A stretch of DNA of 64,000 bases from DVEG01 sp964405435 (GCA_964405435.1 CAYOOD010000031.1:1-64000), one strand, 5' to 3'; counted from the stretch's first letter, positions 54,201-62,282 are shown. A program made the numbers and translations. The notes: generated from the sequence alone by a model not told the origin.

Positions 54201-54767
54201 ATCGCAGCCGTCAGTCGCAGCACTGAAAATCCCAAAGAAGTGCTGCGGCTGGTGATGGAACTCGCCAAAACCCTCACCAACGCCGATCGCAGCACCCTGT
54301 GGCTGGTGGATTCGCAGCAAGGCAATTTGTGGACGCAACTGCCCGAAGGCGAAATTCGCTGCGAAATTGGGGTGGGGTTTGCCGGCGAAGTCGCCCAATC
54401 CCGCCAGCCCCTAGCCATTCCGTTTGACTTGTACGATCACCCCCGCGCGGGCAATGCCAAAAAAACCGATCGGGAAACTGGCTATCGCACTTGCAGCTTG
54501 CTTTGTATGCCCGTTTTGAGTTTCGATCGCGAGGTGCTGCTGGGCGTGACGCAATTAGTCAACAAGCGGAAACCGGGTAATTTTTCTGAATCTGACCAGG
54601 TGCCCTGCCCCGAGGTTCCCGATCGCTTCAAGGCGAGTTTTAATGAAAGGGACAAGCGGAATATGGAGATTTTCAACAATCAAGTGGGAATCGTGCTGCA
54701 GCGCATCCAACAGCAGGGGTTGCTCTCTTCGCTGTTTGGAAAGAGTCGGGGCGATCGCACCCCCTAA
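51276..54767 (+). CDS. AAA_35-type NTPase with four GAF domains
   Basis: 1163 residues. Residues about 1-330: AAA_35 ATPase with the reduced P-loop SRQMGKSSLLVQ (about 45-56), Walker B IVIFLDEVDSVL (about 143-154) and a winged-helix end (LSGLVVKQAGFLQVRNRIYESVFN). Then GAF1 about 410-575, GAF2 about 590-765, GAF3 about 795-960, GAF4 about 975-1150. GAF2 and GAF4 are near copies (NADRSTLWLV, IPFDLYDHP, GNAKKTD, GYRTCSLLCMPVLS) and resemble the second GAF of the cyclase at 45037. GAF1 resembles the cyclase GAF1. No kinase, cyclase, GGDEF or phosphatase domain follows, so it looks like a multi-input sensor whose only catalytic unit is the N-terminal NTPase. No phytochrome/bilin cysteine is obvious. 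Confidence 0.88.
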   Translation: MIHSAYEYKVGGSLPPDAPTYVWREADDDLFNHLRDGTFCYVLNSRQMGKSSLLVQTVKRLTEAGVICAAIDLTEIISPDITRNEFYGSITYTLADSFNLLEEIGGFETWWHHYKSVTPLKRLGIFLKDVLLASPSLLKKNIVIFLDEVDSVLRLPFSANDLFGLIRACHNNRAERSEYNRLTFAILGVAAPSDLMRDKNHSPPFNFGRAIALTGFQMSAAEPLAAGLKIKSKNYNQLLQAVLSWTGGQPFLTQKLCKLLVEAEDSPTAGAEAEWVEKVARSRIIENWEARDEPEHLKTIRDRLFRGDEQRSIQLLHLYQQILLRGGTAENDDSSEQMELRLSGLVVKQAGFLQVRNRIYESVFNAAWAEKALIELQPKPEPRDLEFIKLLDDLERELLESQLANVAEWKFSDRVLYEVLRKITFKVGELLGADRATIYLLNQEKTELWSVVAENKEGEFLDIQLRVGEGIAGQVAQTQKAINIPAKVYQDRRSFFVKEFDKKYRYRTYNILAYPILSETQEIVAVVQFLNKLKQARKAPSSFLQKIDKKGFTKLDEERLSAFVSPIRRILQICQSSYKATKKLRATAALAEATRSLNQSSLNTKEIIQRVMDAAKKLMNADRSTLWLVDEERGDLWTELPGKKLRCEIGIGFAGQVAASREPITIPFDLYDHPNAGNAKKTDKGTGYRTCSLLCMPVLSPAGELLGVTQLLNKRKSGKFPDYNPAEWPKPPEQFKASFDENDRQAMQVFNEQVGVLLQYAKTHETIKQPKEAVHNTLAMLSQAAGSARDEIRYSALFAMLDFMTASVSNLLQVERSSIFLLNAEREEFWSLIAGEEGGSPREVILPGDRGILGEILASDSRNPIAENSLSEKGGISLLQAAMGENGGYSLYELYNRLIFPLWNHQGKLVAVVEAVNKLNKHSQPSQPLSFSPEDADKLAERTESLVPLLEGFQSFRREIQTIQEQAEIDVLWSAIAAVSRSTENPKEVLRLVMELAKTLTNADRSTLWLVDSQQGNLWTQLPEGEIRCEIGVGFAGEVAQSRQPLAIPFDLYDHPRAGNAKKTDRETGYRTCSLLCMPVLSFDREVLLGVTQLVNKRKPGNFSESDQVPCPEVPDRFKASFNERDKRNMEIFNNQVGIVLQRIQQQGLLSSLFGKSRGDRTP

Positions 54768-54780
54768 CTCTCACCAATCC

Positions 54781-54813
54781 AAAAAAAATCGGCGGACATT
54801 CCGATACCCGCCG
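54781..54813 (-). terminator. rho-independent terminator of the serine-hydrolase-fold gene
   Basis: Stem CGGCGG (54790-54795) with CCGCCG (54808-54813); on the minus strand it is followed by T8 (54788-54781). About 38 bases downstream of the stop at 54852. Confidence 0.78.
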
Positions 54814-54851
54814 GGGATTCTCCTGAAATCCTGCCTGTCAATATTTAAGAC

Positions 54852-56195
54852 TTACAAGCCGCCATTTTTGACAATGCGATCGACGATTTTAGCAATAGAA
54901 TTGCGAATTTGAACGTAGGTTCCGGCTCGATTGTCAATCACGGTAATTGCGTAGATATCGCCGGCATAGTTGAACGCCAAAGTGGTGCCGAGAACCCGAG
55001 AGTTTTCGCCCGTTTTTTCGCCCAACCACTGCGCCTTGGTGCCCTGCAAAGCTGCATAGCCCATGACGCGATCGTACTGGCGGCTGAGTGCCTCTACCAA
55101 GACCTCGGCTCCCGGTATTTCGTAATTGTAAATTTGCAGCATCATTTCGGTCAATTCGTCGCTAGTGATGCGATTGCGACCGCTGCCAGGTTTCCAAGGC
55201 ATGATGCGATCGCCCATTAATTTGAAATTAACCCGCGTCACTTTGTAGCCGCTATCTTGCAAGTATTTATTGATGTAATTTTGACCCAAATAATCTATGA
55301 GCTGATTGGTGGCAATATTGCTGCTGTGGTCGATCATCTCGCCTAAGAGAACTTTCAGCGGGTAGCGCTGGAGCGATCGAATGGCGGAGGCATCTTCGGT
55401 GAAGTTACCCCGCTGCACATAGACTTGGGTATCCAGCCCGATATTCTGTTCGCTGATTTTCTGCAGCAGCGCCACGGCAACGGGGACTTTTATCAAGCTG
55501 GCTGGGCTGGCGGGTTCGCGATCGCCTCGCAAGGACGTGCAGTATCGGGAAATGTGGCAAACGGTAATCATCGCGTCTTTTGATAAACCGCTTTCCCGCG
55601 CGATCGCTGCTAAAAAGTTATTCTCATCGACTCTATAAGTAGGAGTGGTTAGGTTTCCCTCAAATTCTTGAATCTTGGGAGGGGTTAACCCAGCTAGAGA
55701 TGAATTTTTAGGGATTTCTTGCAGGTTTTGAATGGCTTGTGCTAGCAGCAATTGTCTTTTTTCGACAGTCGCTACAGACTGTTTCAGCTTTTTTTCCACC
55801 TCAGCGGCTTCTTTTGCCAGTCGCTGGGCTTGCTGCCAGTTGTCGCTCGCCCGCTGTTCCGTGAGAATGCGAACTTCTACTTCTCGCAGCACCTGCAGCA
55901 GTTGGTCGTCACTCGGCTCCGAGGCTGGCTGTGCCGCTTCCTCAGCGAACAAGCGGGCTTGCGAACGGGCAGAGGATTGTTCTAAGTGGCTGACTATGCG
56001 ATCGCGGATTTGGTAGAGCTCCTCTAGGGAACGAACCTCCGATAGTTTCGGCAGGGCGAGTGCGGCTGTCGGTTGTTCTGCCGTCGAGCGAGCCGTAGAC
56101 GGAGCGGGGAGCGGTATCATCTGAATGAACCCGAAAGCAGCGACTATCGCTGATGCGTTAGTTAGGGCGATCGCTATCTTACGAAGCCGGCGCAT
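54852..56195 (-). CDS. class A beta-lactamase-fold serine hydrolase (probably not a beta-lactamase)
   Basis: 447 residues, GAGGAAA ribosome site. N-terminal signal anchor (about 5-30), a long helical/coiled-coil region (about 55-150, EVEKKLKQSVATVEKRQLLLAQAIQNL), then a penicillin-recognising fold (about 185-440). Active-site motifs: SxxK in SLIKV, SxN in HSSNIATNQ, and KTG in GEKTGEN. The ExxLN omega-loop motif with the deacylating Glu of true class A enzymes is not visible (the region reads GDRIMPWKPGSGRNRIT), so it probably acts slowly, as a PBP-like or peptidoglycan-related protein at the periplasmic face. Wide use as housekeeping protein in cyanobacteria is likely. Confidence 0.87.
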   Translation of the reverse strand: MRRLRKIAIALTNASAIVAAFGFIQMIPLPAPSTARSTAEQPTAALALPKLSEVRSLEELYQIRDRIVSHLEQSSARSQARLFAEEAAQPASEPSDDQLLQVLREVEVRILTEQRASDNWQQAQRLAKEAAEVEKKLKQSVATVEKRQLLLAQAIQNLQEIPKNSSLAGLTPPKIQEFEGNLTTPTYRVDENNFLAAIARESGLSKDAMITVCHISRYCTSLRGDREPASPASLIKVPVAVALLQKISEQNIGLDTQVYVQRGNFTEDASAIRSLQRYPLKVLLGEMIDHSSNIATNQLIDYLGQNYINKYLQDSGYKVTRVNFKLMGDRIMPWKPGSGRNRITSDELTEMMLQIYNYEIPGAEVLVEALSRQYDRVMGYAALQGTKAQWLGEKTGENSRVLGTTLAFNYAGDIYAITVIDNRAGTYVQIRNSIAKIVDRIVKNGGL

Positions 56196-56597
56196 CGTAT
56201 TTCCTCACACAACGACAAACTCAATACAATCAATCGATCTTATACACGGAACTGCCGAGATAAGTACGGTACTTCTCCGACGCATTCCTGCCCGCCCGTC
56301 GGGAATCGTCGCAGCGCTTTTCGCGCCGAGCTTCCAGGTTAAAAGCCTGCTGCGGGATTCTGGGGACTGTGTTTGTATAGCGGTAGCGGAATTAACAGAA
56401 AGGGTACTGGCATAATTTTTGACACTGCCGCTTCTGGCTTGAGTATATTTGCTTATTTCTCGCCGATTGGGCAACCTTGCGGGCACAATCGTATAATTAC
56501 GGAAAATAGAGGTGAGCAAAATGCTGCCTTGCGCATTTGCGCGGATGCGCGGTTAGGGCGTCAAAGGGACGAGTGAGAGCGATAAGTGAGAAACTAA

Positions 56598-56729
56598 GGA
56601 GCGATATTAAAGAACGTCAGGGGGCAGCAGGCGCGCGATCGCCCCGATCCCCGGGAAACCGACTCCGCGATGCTAGAAGCGTTTGATGAGGCGGAAAAAG
56701 AATTTAATAGAATCAAAACTGAGCCGTGA
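56598..56729 (+). pseudogene. possible remnant of a protein C-terminus
   Basis: A frame without a good start codon reads into a protein-like charged helix, ending DSAMLEAFDEAEKEFNRIK then TEP and TGA. The preceding part is Arg/Pro-rich. It looks like the tail of a lost gene; I cannot name the parent, and it may be chance. Confidence 0.25.
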
Positions 56730-56754
56730 ATAGGCAGGCATAAATAAACCGAGG

Positions 56755-56787
56755 AGAAACCCGGTTTTTCCAAAAAGCCGAGTTTCT
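56755..56787. repeat. AGAAACCCGG-family hairpin
   Basis: AGAAACCCGGTTTTT pairs with AAAAAGCCGAGTTTCT (one mismatch), loop CC. Same family as the elements at 9140, 16166 and 22573. Confidence 0.7.
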
Positions 56788-57023
56788 GGGTCGGCAAAAA
56801 TGCTGAATTGATTTCTGTCCCTCAGTCGCTTTAGAGATATAGGGGTAGTCTTTTATTTTTAGAGGGCGTTTTTTTCGGATCGGCTGTAAGTAGGTGTTGC
56901 GGCTCTTTTGGTCGATTAATTAATAATTTTTGCTAGCCAATCGTCAACTTATTAAAGAGCCTGAAAAGATTGTTATAACAACAATAGCAGGATAACCAAT
57001 CGAATCTAAGCAGACAAGGGACA

Positions 57024-58940
57024 ATGATACGATTAAAATTGTGGCAGTGGGCCATTTTGGCAGCCCCGATCGCGGCGATCGTCATCTTCTTGATGGTATC
57101 GGCAGGGCAGCAAATTCACGAGTGGGGCATTAATTGGATTTGGGGGGTTTTTACCCTCGTATTCGTTGGCTGGCGCTGGCTGCTGGTAAGGTGGACGCGA
57201 CCGGAAATAGAACAGGTAGAAGCCGCCCTTGCAGAAATCAACAAAGAATTAGAAGCAGAGGCAGGCGAGACAAAAGTGCTGCCAGCCGCAACCGATACAA
57301 CCAAAAAAGCTGAAGCGGCTCTCCAAGAAATTCTCAAAGCAGCGCAGGGCGATCGCCCGCTCTGGGAAGACTGGGCAACGTTCTGGCAGCGCTGTCAGGA
57401 ACTCGTCGTCGCGATCGCCCACATTTACCATCCCGAAGTCAAATATCCCCTCCTTTCTATCTATGTTCCCCAGGCTTATACACTCATTCGCGGCACGTTA
57501 GATGACCTCGATCGCTGGATGCAAAAATTATCTCCAGCTCTCAATCAGGTGACAGTCGGGCAAGCCTATCAAGCTTACGAAACTTACCGCAAGCTGGAGC
57601 CGTCCGCTCGCAAACTCTTGAAAGTCTGGAACTGGGCGCAGTGGCTGTTAAATCCAGCCGCCGCTGCCGCGAATTTAGCGAGCAAGCGTTCCAGCAATCA
57701 GGCAACTCAGGAACTCGTGGGCAATTTGAACGTGCTGTTGCGCGAAGTCGCTTTGAGAAATTTGTGCCGGCAGGCGATCGCTCTCTATAGCGGCACGACT
57801 CTGCCGGCAGAAACTTTCGCCGTTGCCGAGCCAGCGCTGCCGAAAGCGCAAACGCAAACTCTGCAAAACATCCTCGCACAAGCGGAACCCGTGGAGGAAG
57901 TCGAGCAAAAACCCGTTAATATCCTGCTGGCAGGGCGAACCGGCGCGGGAAAAAGCAGTCTGATCAATACTTTATTTCAGGCAAATCTCGCGGAAGTCGA
58001 TGTTTTGCCCAGCACCGATCGCATTCAAAATTACCACTGGGAAACGCCAACCGGAGATATTCTGACGCTGTGGGATACGCCCGGTTACGAACAAGTCAAC
58101 CGCGCCGAATTCCGCGATCGCGTTCTCGATTTTGCCAAAAATGCCGACCTGTTGCTGTTAGTGACTCCGGCTCTCGATCCGGCTTTGCAAATGGATGCAG
58201 ATTTTCTCAAAGATATCAAAACAGAAGTTCCCGATTTACCGGCGATCGCTGTCGTAACTCAGGTCGATCGCCTCCGCCCGATCCGGGAGTGGCAGCCGCC
58301 CTACGATTGGGTTTGGGGCGATCGCCCGAAGGAAAAAGCGATTCGGGAAGCCACGGAGTACCGCGCTCAGCAGCTTGGCGATTTTTGCGATCGCGTTTTG
58401 CCTGCTGTCACGGCTGAGGAGAAAACCGGTCGCAGCGCTTGGGGCGCGGACGATTTATCTTTGACGCTAATCGACGCGATCGCGCCTGCAAAACAACTCC
58501 GCCTCGCCCGATTCCTGCGCGATCTCGAAACTCGCACCTTCGCTGCCGCCAAAATTATCGATCGCTATACTTTCCAGATGGCGACGACGCGGGGATTAAC
58601 CGCCCTGCTGAAAAGTCCCGTCCTGAAATTTATTTCTACCCTCTCCACCGGCTCTCCCACCCTCGCTTACCTGCTAGCCGAGCAAATCCCGGTAGAACAG
58701 TTGCCGGTGGTGATTGGCAAGCTCCAGATGGCTTATGATTTATTCTCGCTGTTGCGGGAAGACGCCGATGGCAAGCTCTATTTCGACTTGCGCACCCTCT
58801 GGCCGCTATTGCTGGACAGTTCCGCCTCGCCAGAGCGCAACGCCTGGGCTTTCGGTCACGCCTTGGTTGAGTTTTGGACTGGCAATCTCGCCGTCGAACA
58901 ATTGCGCGAGCGGTTCGATGTCTATCTCAAGCAGGGCTGA
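57024..58940 (+). CDS. membrane-anchored dynamin/Era-like GTPase
   Basis: 638 residues. Two N-terminal membrane helices (about 8-30 and 38-55) precede a helical region (about 60-290). The GTPase domain (about 300-480) has G1 LAGRTGAGKSSLINTLF, G3 WDTPGYEQ, and a G4 variant VVTQVDRLRP (TQxD in place of NKxD), as in several cyanobacterial membrane GTPases. The C-terminal about 130 residues are helical with hydrophobic segments (GLTALLKSPVLKFISTL and SPTLAYLLAEQIPVEQLPVV). Probably acts at the cytoplasmic or thylakoid membrane; role unknown. Convergent with psaK. Confidence 0.88.
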   Translation: MIRLKLWQWAILAAPIAAIVIFLMVSAGQQIHEWGINWIWGVFTLVFVGWRWLLVRWTRPEIEQVEAALAEINKELEAEAGETKVLPAATDTTKKAEAALQEILKAAQGDRPLWEDWATFWQRCQELVVAIAHIYHPEVKYPLLSIYVPQAYTLIRGTLDDLDRWMQKLSPALNQVTVGQAYQAYETYRKLEPSARKLLKVWNWAQWLLNPAAAAANLASKRSSNQATQELVGNLNVLLREVALRNLCRQAIALYSGTTLPAETFAVAEPALPKAQTQTLQNILAQAEPVEEVEQKPVNILLAGRTGAGKSSLINTLFQANLAEVDVLPSTDRIQNYHWETPTGDILTLWDTPGYEQVNRAEFRDRVLDFAKNADLLLLVTPALDPALQMDADFLKDIKTEVPDLPAIAVVTQVDRLRPIREWQPPYDWVWGDRPKEKAIREATEYRAQQLGDFCDRVLPAVTAEEKTGRSAWGADDLSLTLIDAIAPAKQLRLARFLRDLETRTFAAAKIIDRYTFQMATTRGLTALLKSPVLKFISTLSTGSPTLAYLLAEQIPVEQLPVVIGKLQMAYDLFSLLREDADGKLYFDLRTLWPLLLDSSASPERNAWAFGHALVEFWTGNLAVEQLRERFDVYLKQG

Positions 58941-58962
58941 GACTTGAGGCGATGGAATAGAA

Positions 58963-59021
58963 AACAGCTAATGGCAGTCTGGCGCATTCAAGTGACGCAC
59001 CCAGCTCGTGCATTAGCTGTT
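58963..59021. terminator. inverted repeat between GTPase and psaK genes
   Basis: AACAGCTAATG (58963-58973) pairs with CATTAGCTGTT (59011-59021), 11 bp with a 37-nt internal segment. Placed to end both convergent transcripts. Confidence 0.5.
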
Positions 59022-59072
59022 CTCGTACAGGCAAAGTATTCAATCGGAGTTTATCGAACTCCATAGTCGAAC

Positions 59073-59339
59073 CTAGAGGACGCCAGCGTTGCCCAATCCT
59101 AAGATCACGCCCGCTCCCAGCAAGTGGCCAAAGCTCAAGGTGGCCAACAATTCCGGCCAGCCAAAGCCGCTAAATAAACCGGGCAAGTCAACGGGCAATT
59201 TAGGCCCGGCACCGCGCTGCTGGATGGCAGGGCGTCCGATCGCGATCGCCACGAGGTTGCAAATAATCATCACTAAGCCGATTGTGGGCGACCACGTTGG
59301 CGTTGTCGGAACGGCTGCCAGTAAAGTTTGGAAAATCAA
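59073..59339 (-). CDS. psaK: photosystem I reaction centre subunit X (PsaK)
   Basis: 88 residues. Two-helix thylakoid membrane subunit at the edge of photosystem I. TTPTWSPTIGLVMIICNLVAIAIGRP forms helix 1, the conserved loop has lysine and proline residues (GPKLPVDLP), and FGWPELLATLSFGHLLGAGVILGLGNAG forms helix 2; the spacing and GHxLGxGxILGL pattern are diagnostic. The start is TTG at 59339, seven bases after a perfect AGGAGG site; the nearest upstream ATG (59375) would add a Gly/Ser-rich stretch that overlaps the ribosome site and is not in relatives. Confidence 0.92.
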   Translation of the reverse strand: MIFQTLLAAVPTTPTWSPTIGLVMIICNLVAIAIGRPAIQQRGAGPKLPVDLPGLFSGFGWPELLATLSFGHLLGAGVILGLGNAGVL

Positions 59340-59494
59340 ATCGATACCTCCTGACCCTGAGAATGCTTGAAACAACTTGGTTTTATGTTTTACAAGAAAG
59401 AGTGAGTAAATCTGCTGTTTTTGTTTGAAAACTTAACAATTTAGGCGTTTTGTGATACAAATCTAAACAATTAATTCAGGAGCAGGCAGGCTTG

Positions 59495-60124
59495 ATGAGG
59501 GTAAAAATTTGCGGGATTGCCAAACCCGATCAGGGGGCGGCGATCGCCCAGATGGGGGCAACAGCTCTGGGTTTTATTTGCGTGTCGGCATCGAAGCGCT
59601 ACGTCACGCCGGCACAGATTCGCGCTGTTGTAGAAAGCCTGCCGGTGCCAGTTGACCGAATCGGCGTTTTCGCTGACATCACAATCGAAGAAATTTGTCA
59701 AGTGGTTGAGCAAGCGAATTTAACTGGCGTGCAGTTGCACGGGGAGGAATCGCCAGAGTTTTGCCGCAGCTTGCGCCAAGTTCTAGGGGGAGTGGAAATT
59801 ATTAAAGCCGTGAGAGTGCGATCGCCCGACACCCTAGAGCAAACCCGCGCCTATACAAGCTGGGTGGATACCTTACTGCTAGACGCCTACCATCCCCAGA
59901 TGCTAGGCGGCACCGGCAAGACGCTGGAATGGGCCGGCTTGCAGAAATTCCAACCCAGCCGCCCTTGGTTGCTAGCGGGCGGGCTGACACCGGATAACGT
60001 TGTAGAAGCGCTCCGTCAGGTTCGCCCTGACGGCATAGACCTTTCCAGCGGCGTAGAGCTCGCTCCCGGCGACAAAGATTTATCGGAAGTCGCCAGATTA
60101 TTTGCCAACCTAAAGCAAATCTGA
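59495..60124 (+). CDS. trpF: phosphoribosylanthranilate isomerase
   Basis: 209 residues, a complete TIM barrel. Third step specific to tryptophan synthesis: Amadori rearrangement of phosphoribosylanthranilate. The catalytic Cys is in VKICGI (residue 6) and the catalytic Asp in LLDAYHPQMLGGTGKTLEW; phosphate-binding ends are WLLAGGLTPDNV and GIDLSSGVE. ATG 59495 is used; a TTG immediately before it is in frame. Other trp genes are not in the window, usual for cyanobacteria where trp genes are scattered. Confidence 0.95.
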   Translation: MRVKICGIAKPDQGAAIAQMGATALGFICVSASKRYVTPAQIRAVVESLPVPVDRIGVFADITIEEICQVVEQANLTGVQLHGEESPEFCRSLRQVLGGVEIIKAVRVRSPDTLEQTRAYTSWVDTLLLDAYHPQMLGGTGKTLEWAGLQKFQPSRPWLLAGGLTPDNVVEALRQVRPDGIDLSSGVELAPGDKDLSEVARLFANLKQI

Positions 60125-60188
60125 AATCTGAAGTCTTCCGGAAGAAATGCACCGCTGATGATGTCGTGTAGATTTCAGATTTCAGATT
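60118..60188. terminator. 13-bp inverted repeat between trpF and folE
   Basis: AATCTGAAATCTG (60118-60130, overlapping the trpF stop) pairs exactly with CAGATTTCAGATT (60176-60188). Shared terminator-like structure of two convergent genes; no long T tract. Confidence 0.5.
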
Positions 60189-60205
60189 GCACGGATAGGG
60201 AATTT

Positions 60206-60937
60206 CTAGAAAGAGGGTTGGTGGCGAATCAGATTGAGAAACTCTTCGCGGGTTTTCTGATCGTCTTGGAAAACGCCCACCATCGCACTGGTGACCGTCC
60301 AAGAACCGGGTTTTTGCACGCCGCGCATCGCCATGCACATGTGGGAGCCTTCCATCACCACGGCGACTCCTTTGGGTTCCAGAATCTCCTGAACCGCTTC
60401 GGCGACTTGGCGCGTCAGTCGTTCCTGCACCTGCAGGCGGCGCGAGTACATTTCCACAATCCGGGCTAGCTTGCTCAATCCGACGACTTTCTGATTGGGA
60501 ATGTAGGCGACGTGAGCTTTGCCCATAAACGGCAGCATGTGGTGTTCGCAGAGGCTGAAGAAATCGATGTCCCGCACGAGCACCATTTCGTTGTGCCCTT
60601 CGTCAAAGATGGCACCGTTGACCAGTTTTTCGAGAGATTGGGAATAGCCGCTGGTGAGGAAGCGCATCGCCTCGGCAACCCGTTTTGGGGTTTTCAGCAA
60701 TCCTTCCCGCTCCGGATCTTCGCCGACGCCGAGCAGAATTTGGCGCACGGCTTCCATCATCTGCTCGTGATCTGTGTCTGTATCTGCGGGAGGATGGAGG
60801 TGGGGTTCGCTGCCGTTTATGGTATTGCGATCGGGGCGCGTTGTCAGGCGAACGCTGGAGTCTGAAGTTTCAGACTTGCCGCTGTTGGCAATCGGAGATT
60901 TGGAACCATTGGAGCCGTTGGGAGATGCAATAGTCAT
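60206..60937 (-). CDS. folE: GTP cyclohydrolase I
   Basis: 243 residues from ATG 60937; the frame extends to 61024 but that part is not conserved. Converts GTP to dihydroneopterin triphosphate for folate and, in cyanobacteria, pterin-glycoside synthesis. After a polar, probably disordered leader of about 55 residues, the enzyme shows EDPEREGLLKTPKRVAEAM, zinc Cys/His in SLCEHHMLPF, substrate loop AYIPNQKVVGLSKLARIVEMY and the second zinc Cys in GSHMCMAMRG. Ends two dozen bases past the shared inverted repeat with trpF. Confidence 0.95.
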   Translation of the reverse strand: MTIASPNGSNGSKSPIANSGKSETSDSSVRLTTRPDRNTINGSEPHLHPPADTDTDHEQMMEAVRQILLGVGEDPEREGLLKTPKRVAEAMRFLTSGYSQSLEKLVNGAIFDEGHNEMVLVRDIDFFSLCEHHMLPFMGKAHVAYIPNQKVVGLSKLARIVEMYSRRLQVQERLTRQVAEAVQEILEPKGVAVVMEGSHMCMAMRGVQKPGSWTVTSAMVGVFQDDQKTREEFLNLIRHQPSF

Positions 60938-61223
60938 GGGAAATGTAAATGATGGTTTGCAGTGGTTGACACAGTGACCCATTAGCGGTACACTTTCAAA
61001 ACTCAGCCGTATAGAGGACGTCAAACATCGCTTTGTTTTCAGGCGATGGCATTCAAGCTGCGAACTCCAAGATCGGGTAGGTCAGAAAACCCTATCTTCT
61101 TTCAGGCTGCATTCGATGGCGAGGGCCGAATGATTGCACTCGCACAGCAGGAATGAGCGTTGATAGCTGATAACTTAATGAATAGGTTTTAGCAAGGGGC
61201 GCAGGAGTTTCTGGGGCGATCGC

Positions 61224-61949
61224 TTAGAAAGCCCCTCGACTGGGCATTAAAATCAGTTCGTCGATCGCCGCTTGTTCGGGCAGCAGAACCGCATGCAAAA
61301 TTGTCTGCGCCACGATTTCTGGGGTCAGCATGGCACTTCGGTCGAAGTCGGCTGGGACGGTTGCAGTATCCCAAATGGGGGTATTGACGGAACCGGGACA
61401 GATAGCCGTCACGCGAATTCCGCGAGAGCGTTCCTCAGCCGCTAGGGTTTGAGAAAGTGCCATCAAGCCAAACTTGCTGACGCAGTAAGCACCCCAACCG
61501 GGAAAAGTTTGCTTGCCGGCGATAGAGGCGACGTTAATAATTGTCCCACATTTGCGATCGCGCATCCCTGGTAAAATTCCCTGGATGCACTGAAAAACGC
61601 TAGTCAGGTTCAAATCGATAACGCGCTGCCAGTCGGAGAGGGGCGTTTCCATCAAAGTGCCCATATATCCCATACCGGCGTTATTCACTAAAATCTCGAC
61701 GGGGCCGAAATCGGCGGCGATCGCGGCAATTCCCTCTCGCACCGAGGACACTTCCGCCAAATCCAAGGGATAAACCCCCGCACTCACCCCTATTTCTCTA
61801 GCCGCCGCCGCGACTGCTTCTAATTTTTCCTGCGATCGACTGACGAGGGCGACGTGAATTCCTGCTTTCGCAAATTCTAAGGCCGTTGCCTTGCCAATTC
61901 CACTGCTGGCCCCCGTAATTAGGGCCCTGCGTTCCGTTATTGAGTTCAT
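61224..61949 (-). CDS. short-chain dehydrogenase/reductase
   Basis: 241 residues, classical SDR. Cofactor motif TGASSGIGKAT (residues 13-23), NNAG at about 89-92, catalytic Ser in INVASIAG, and YCVSK with catalytic Tyr and Lys. The Arg in SRSQEKLEA after strand 2 favours NADP. Similar cyanobacterial proteins are annotated as 3-oxoacyl-ACP-reductase-like, but substrate is not determined. Monocistronic by spacing. Confidence 0.9.
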   Translation of the reverse strand: MNSITERRALITGASSGIGKATALEFAKAGIHVALVSRSQEKLEAVAAAAREIGVSAGVYPLDLAEVSSVREGIAAIAADFGPVEILVNNAGMGYMGTLMETPLSDWQRVIDLNLTSVFQCIQGILPGMRDRKCGTIINVASIAGKQTFPGWGAYCVSKFGLMALSQTLAAEERSRGIRVTAICPGSVNTPIWDTATVPADFDRSAMLTPEIVAQTILHAVLLPEQAAIDELILMPSRGAF

Positions 61950-62096
61950 GCAATATTTCTCGAGTCTGCTCCGGTCGGCGTTCTGACTGCTGGGCTGTTT
62001 TGCAACACTTCGTGCTGTAGGAGTCTAGCCTAGGCAGCCAAATCAAACGCCCCTAGGGCGCAAACTGGCTTTTTTGAAAAACGGCCTCGTATTAAG

Positions 62097-62282
62097 ATGC
62101 ACGACATTACCAACCTTCTTGTTAGTTTCCTGGGGAGCATCCCCAAACATCGCCAGCCGCGCCAGTTTCCACAACCACTACAGCTCGAAAACTTCATCGA
62201 GTCGCACAACTGGATAGGGGCTGTTGCATCCATGCTTTTGGCTTCAGTTTGGGTAATTGAATTTTGGCTCATGGTCTGCTGA
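62097..62282 (+). CDS. possible small single-helix membrane protein
   Basis: 61 codons, ATG 62097. Ends with one hydrophobic helix (GAVASMLLASVWVIEFWLMV). The first half is polar with Pro/Gln (IPKHRQPRQFPQPLQ). No clear ribosome site and no family recognised. The opposite frame over it has lower-quality composition. Could be spurious. Confidence 0.35.
   Translation: MHDITNLLVSFLGSIPKHRQPRQFPQPLQLENFIESHNWIGAVASMLLASVWVIEFWLMVC

Larger units (their letters stand above)
56196..57023. other. intergenic region with a coding remnant and hairpin
   Basis: About 830 bp between divergent genes. Holds a possible gene remnant (56598-56729) and a repeat-family hairpin (56755-56787); the rest is featureless and A+T-rich toward the GTPase gene. 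Confidence 0.45.
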
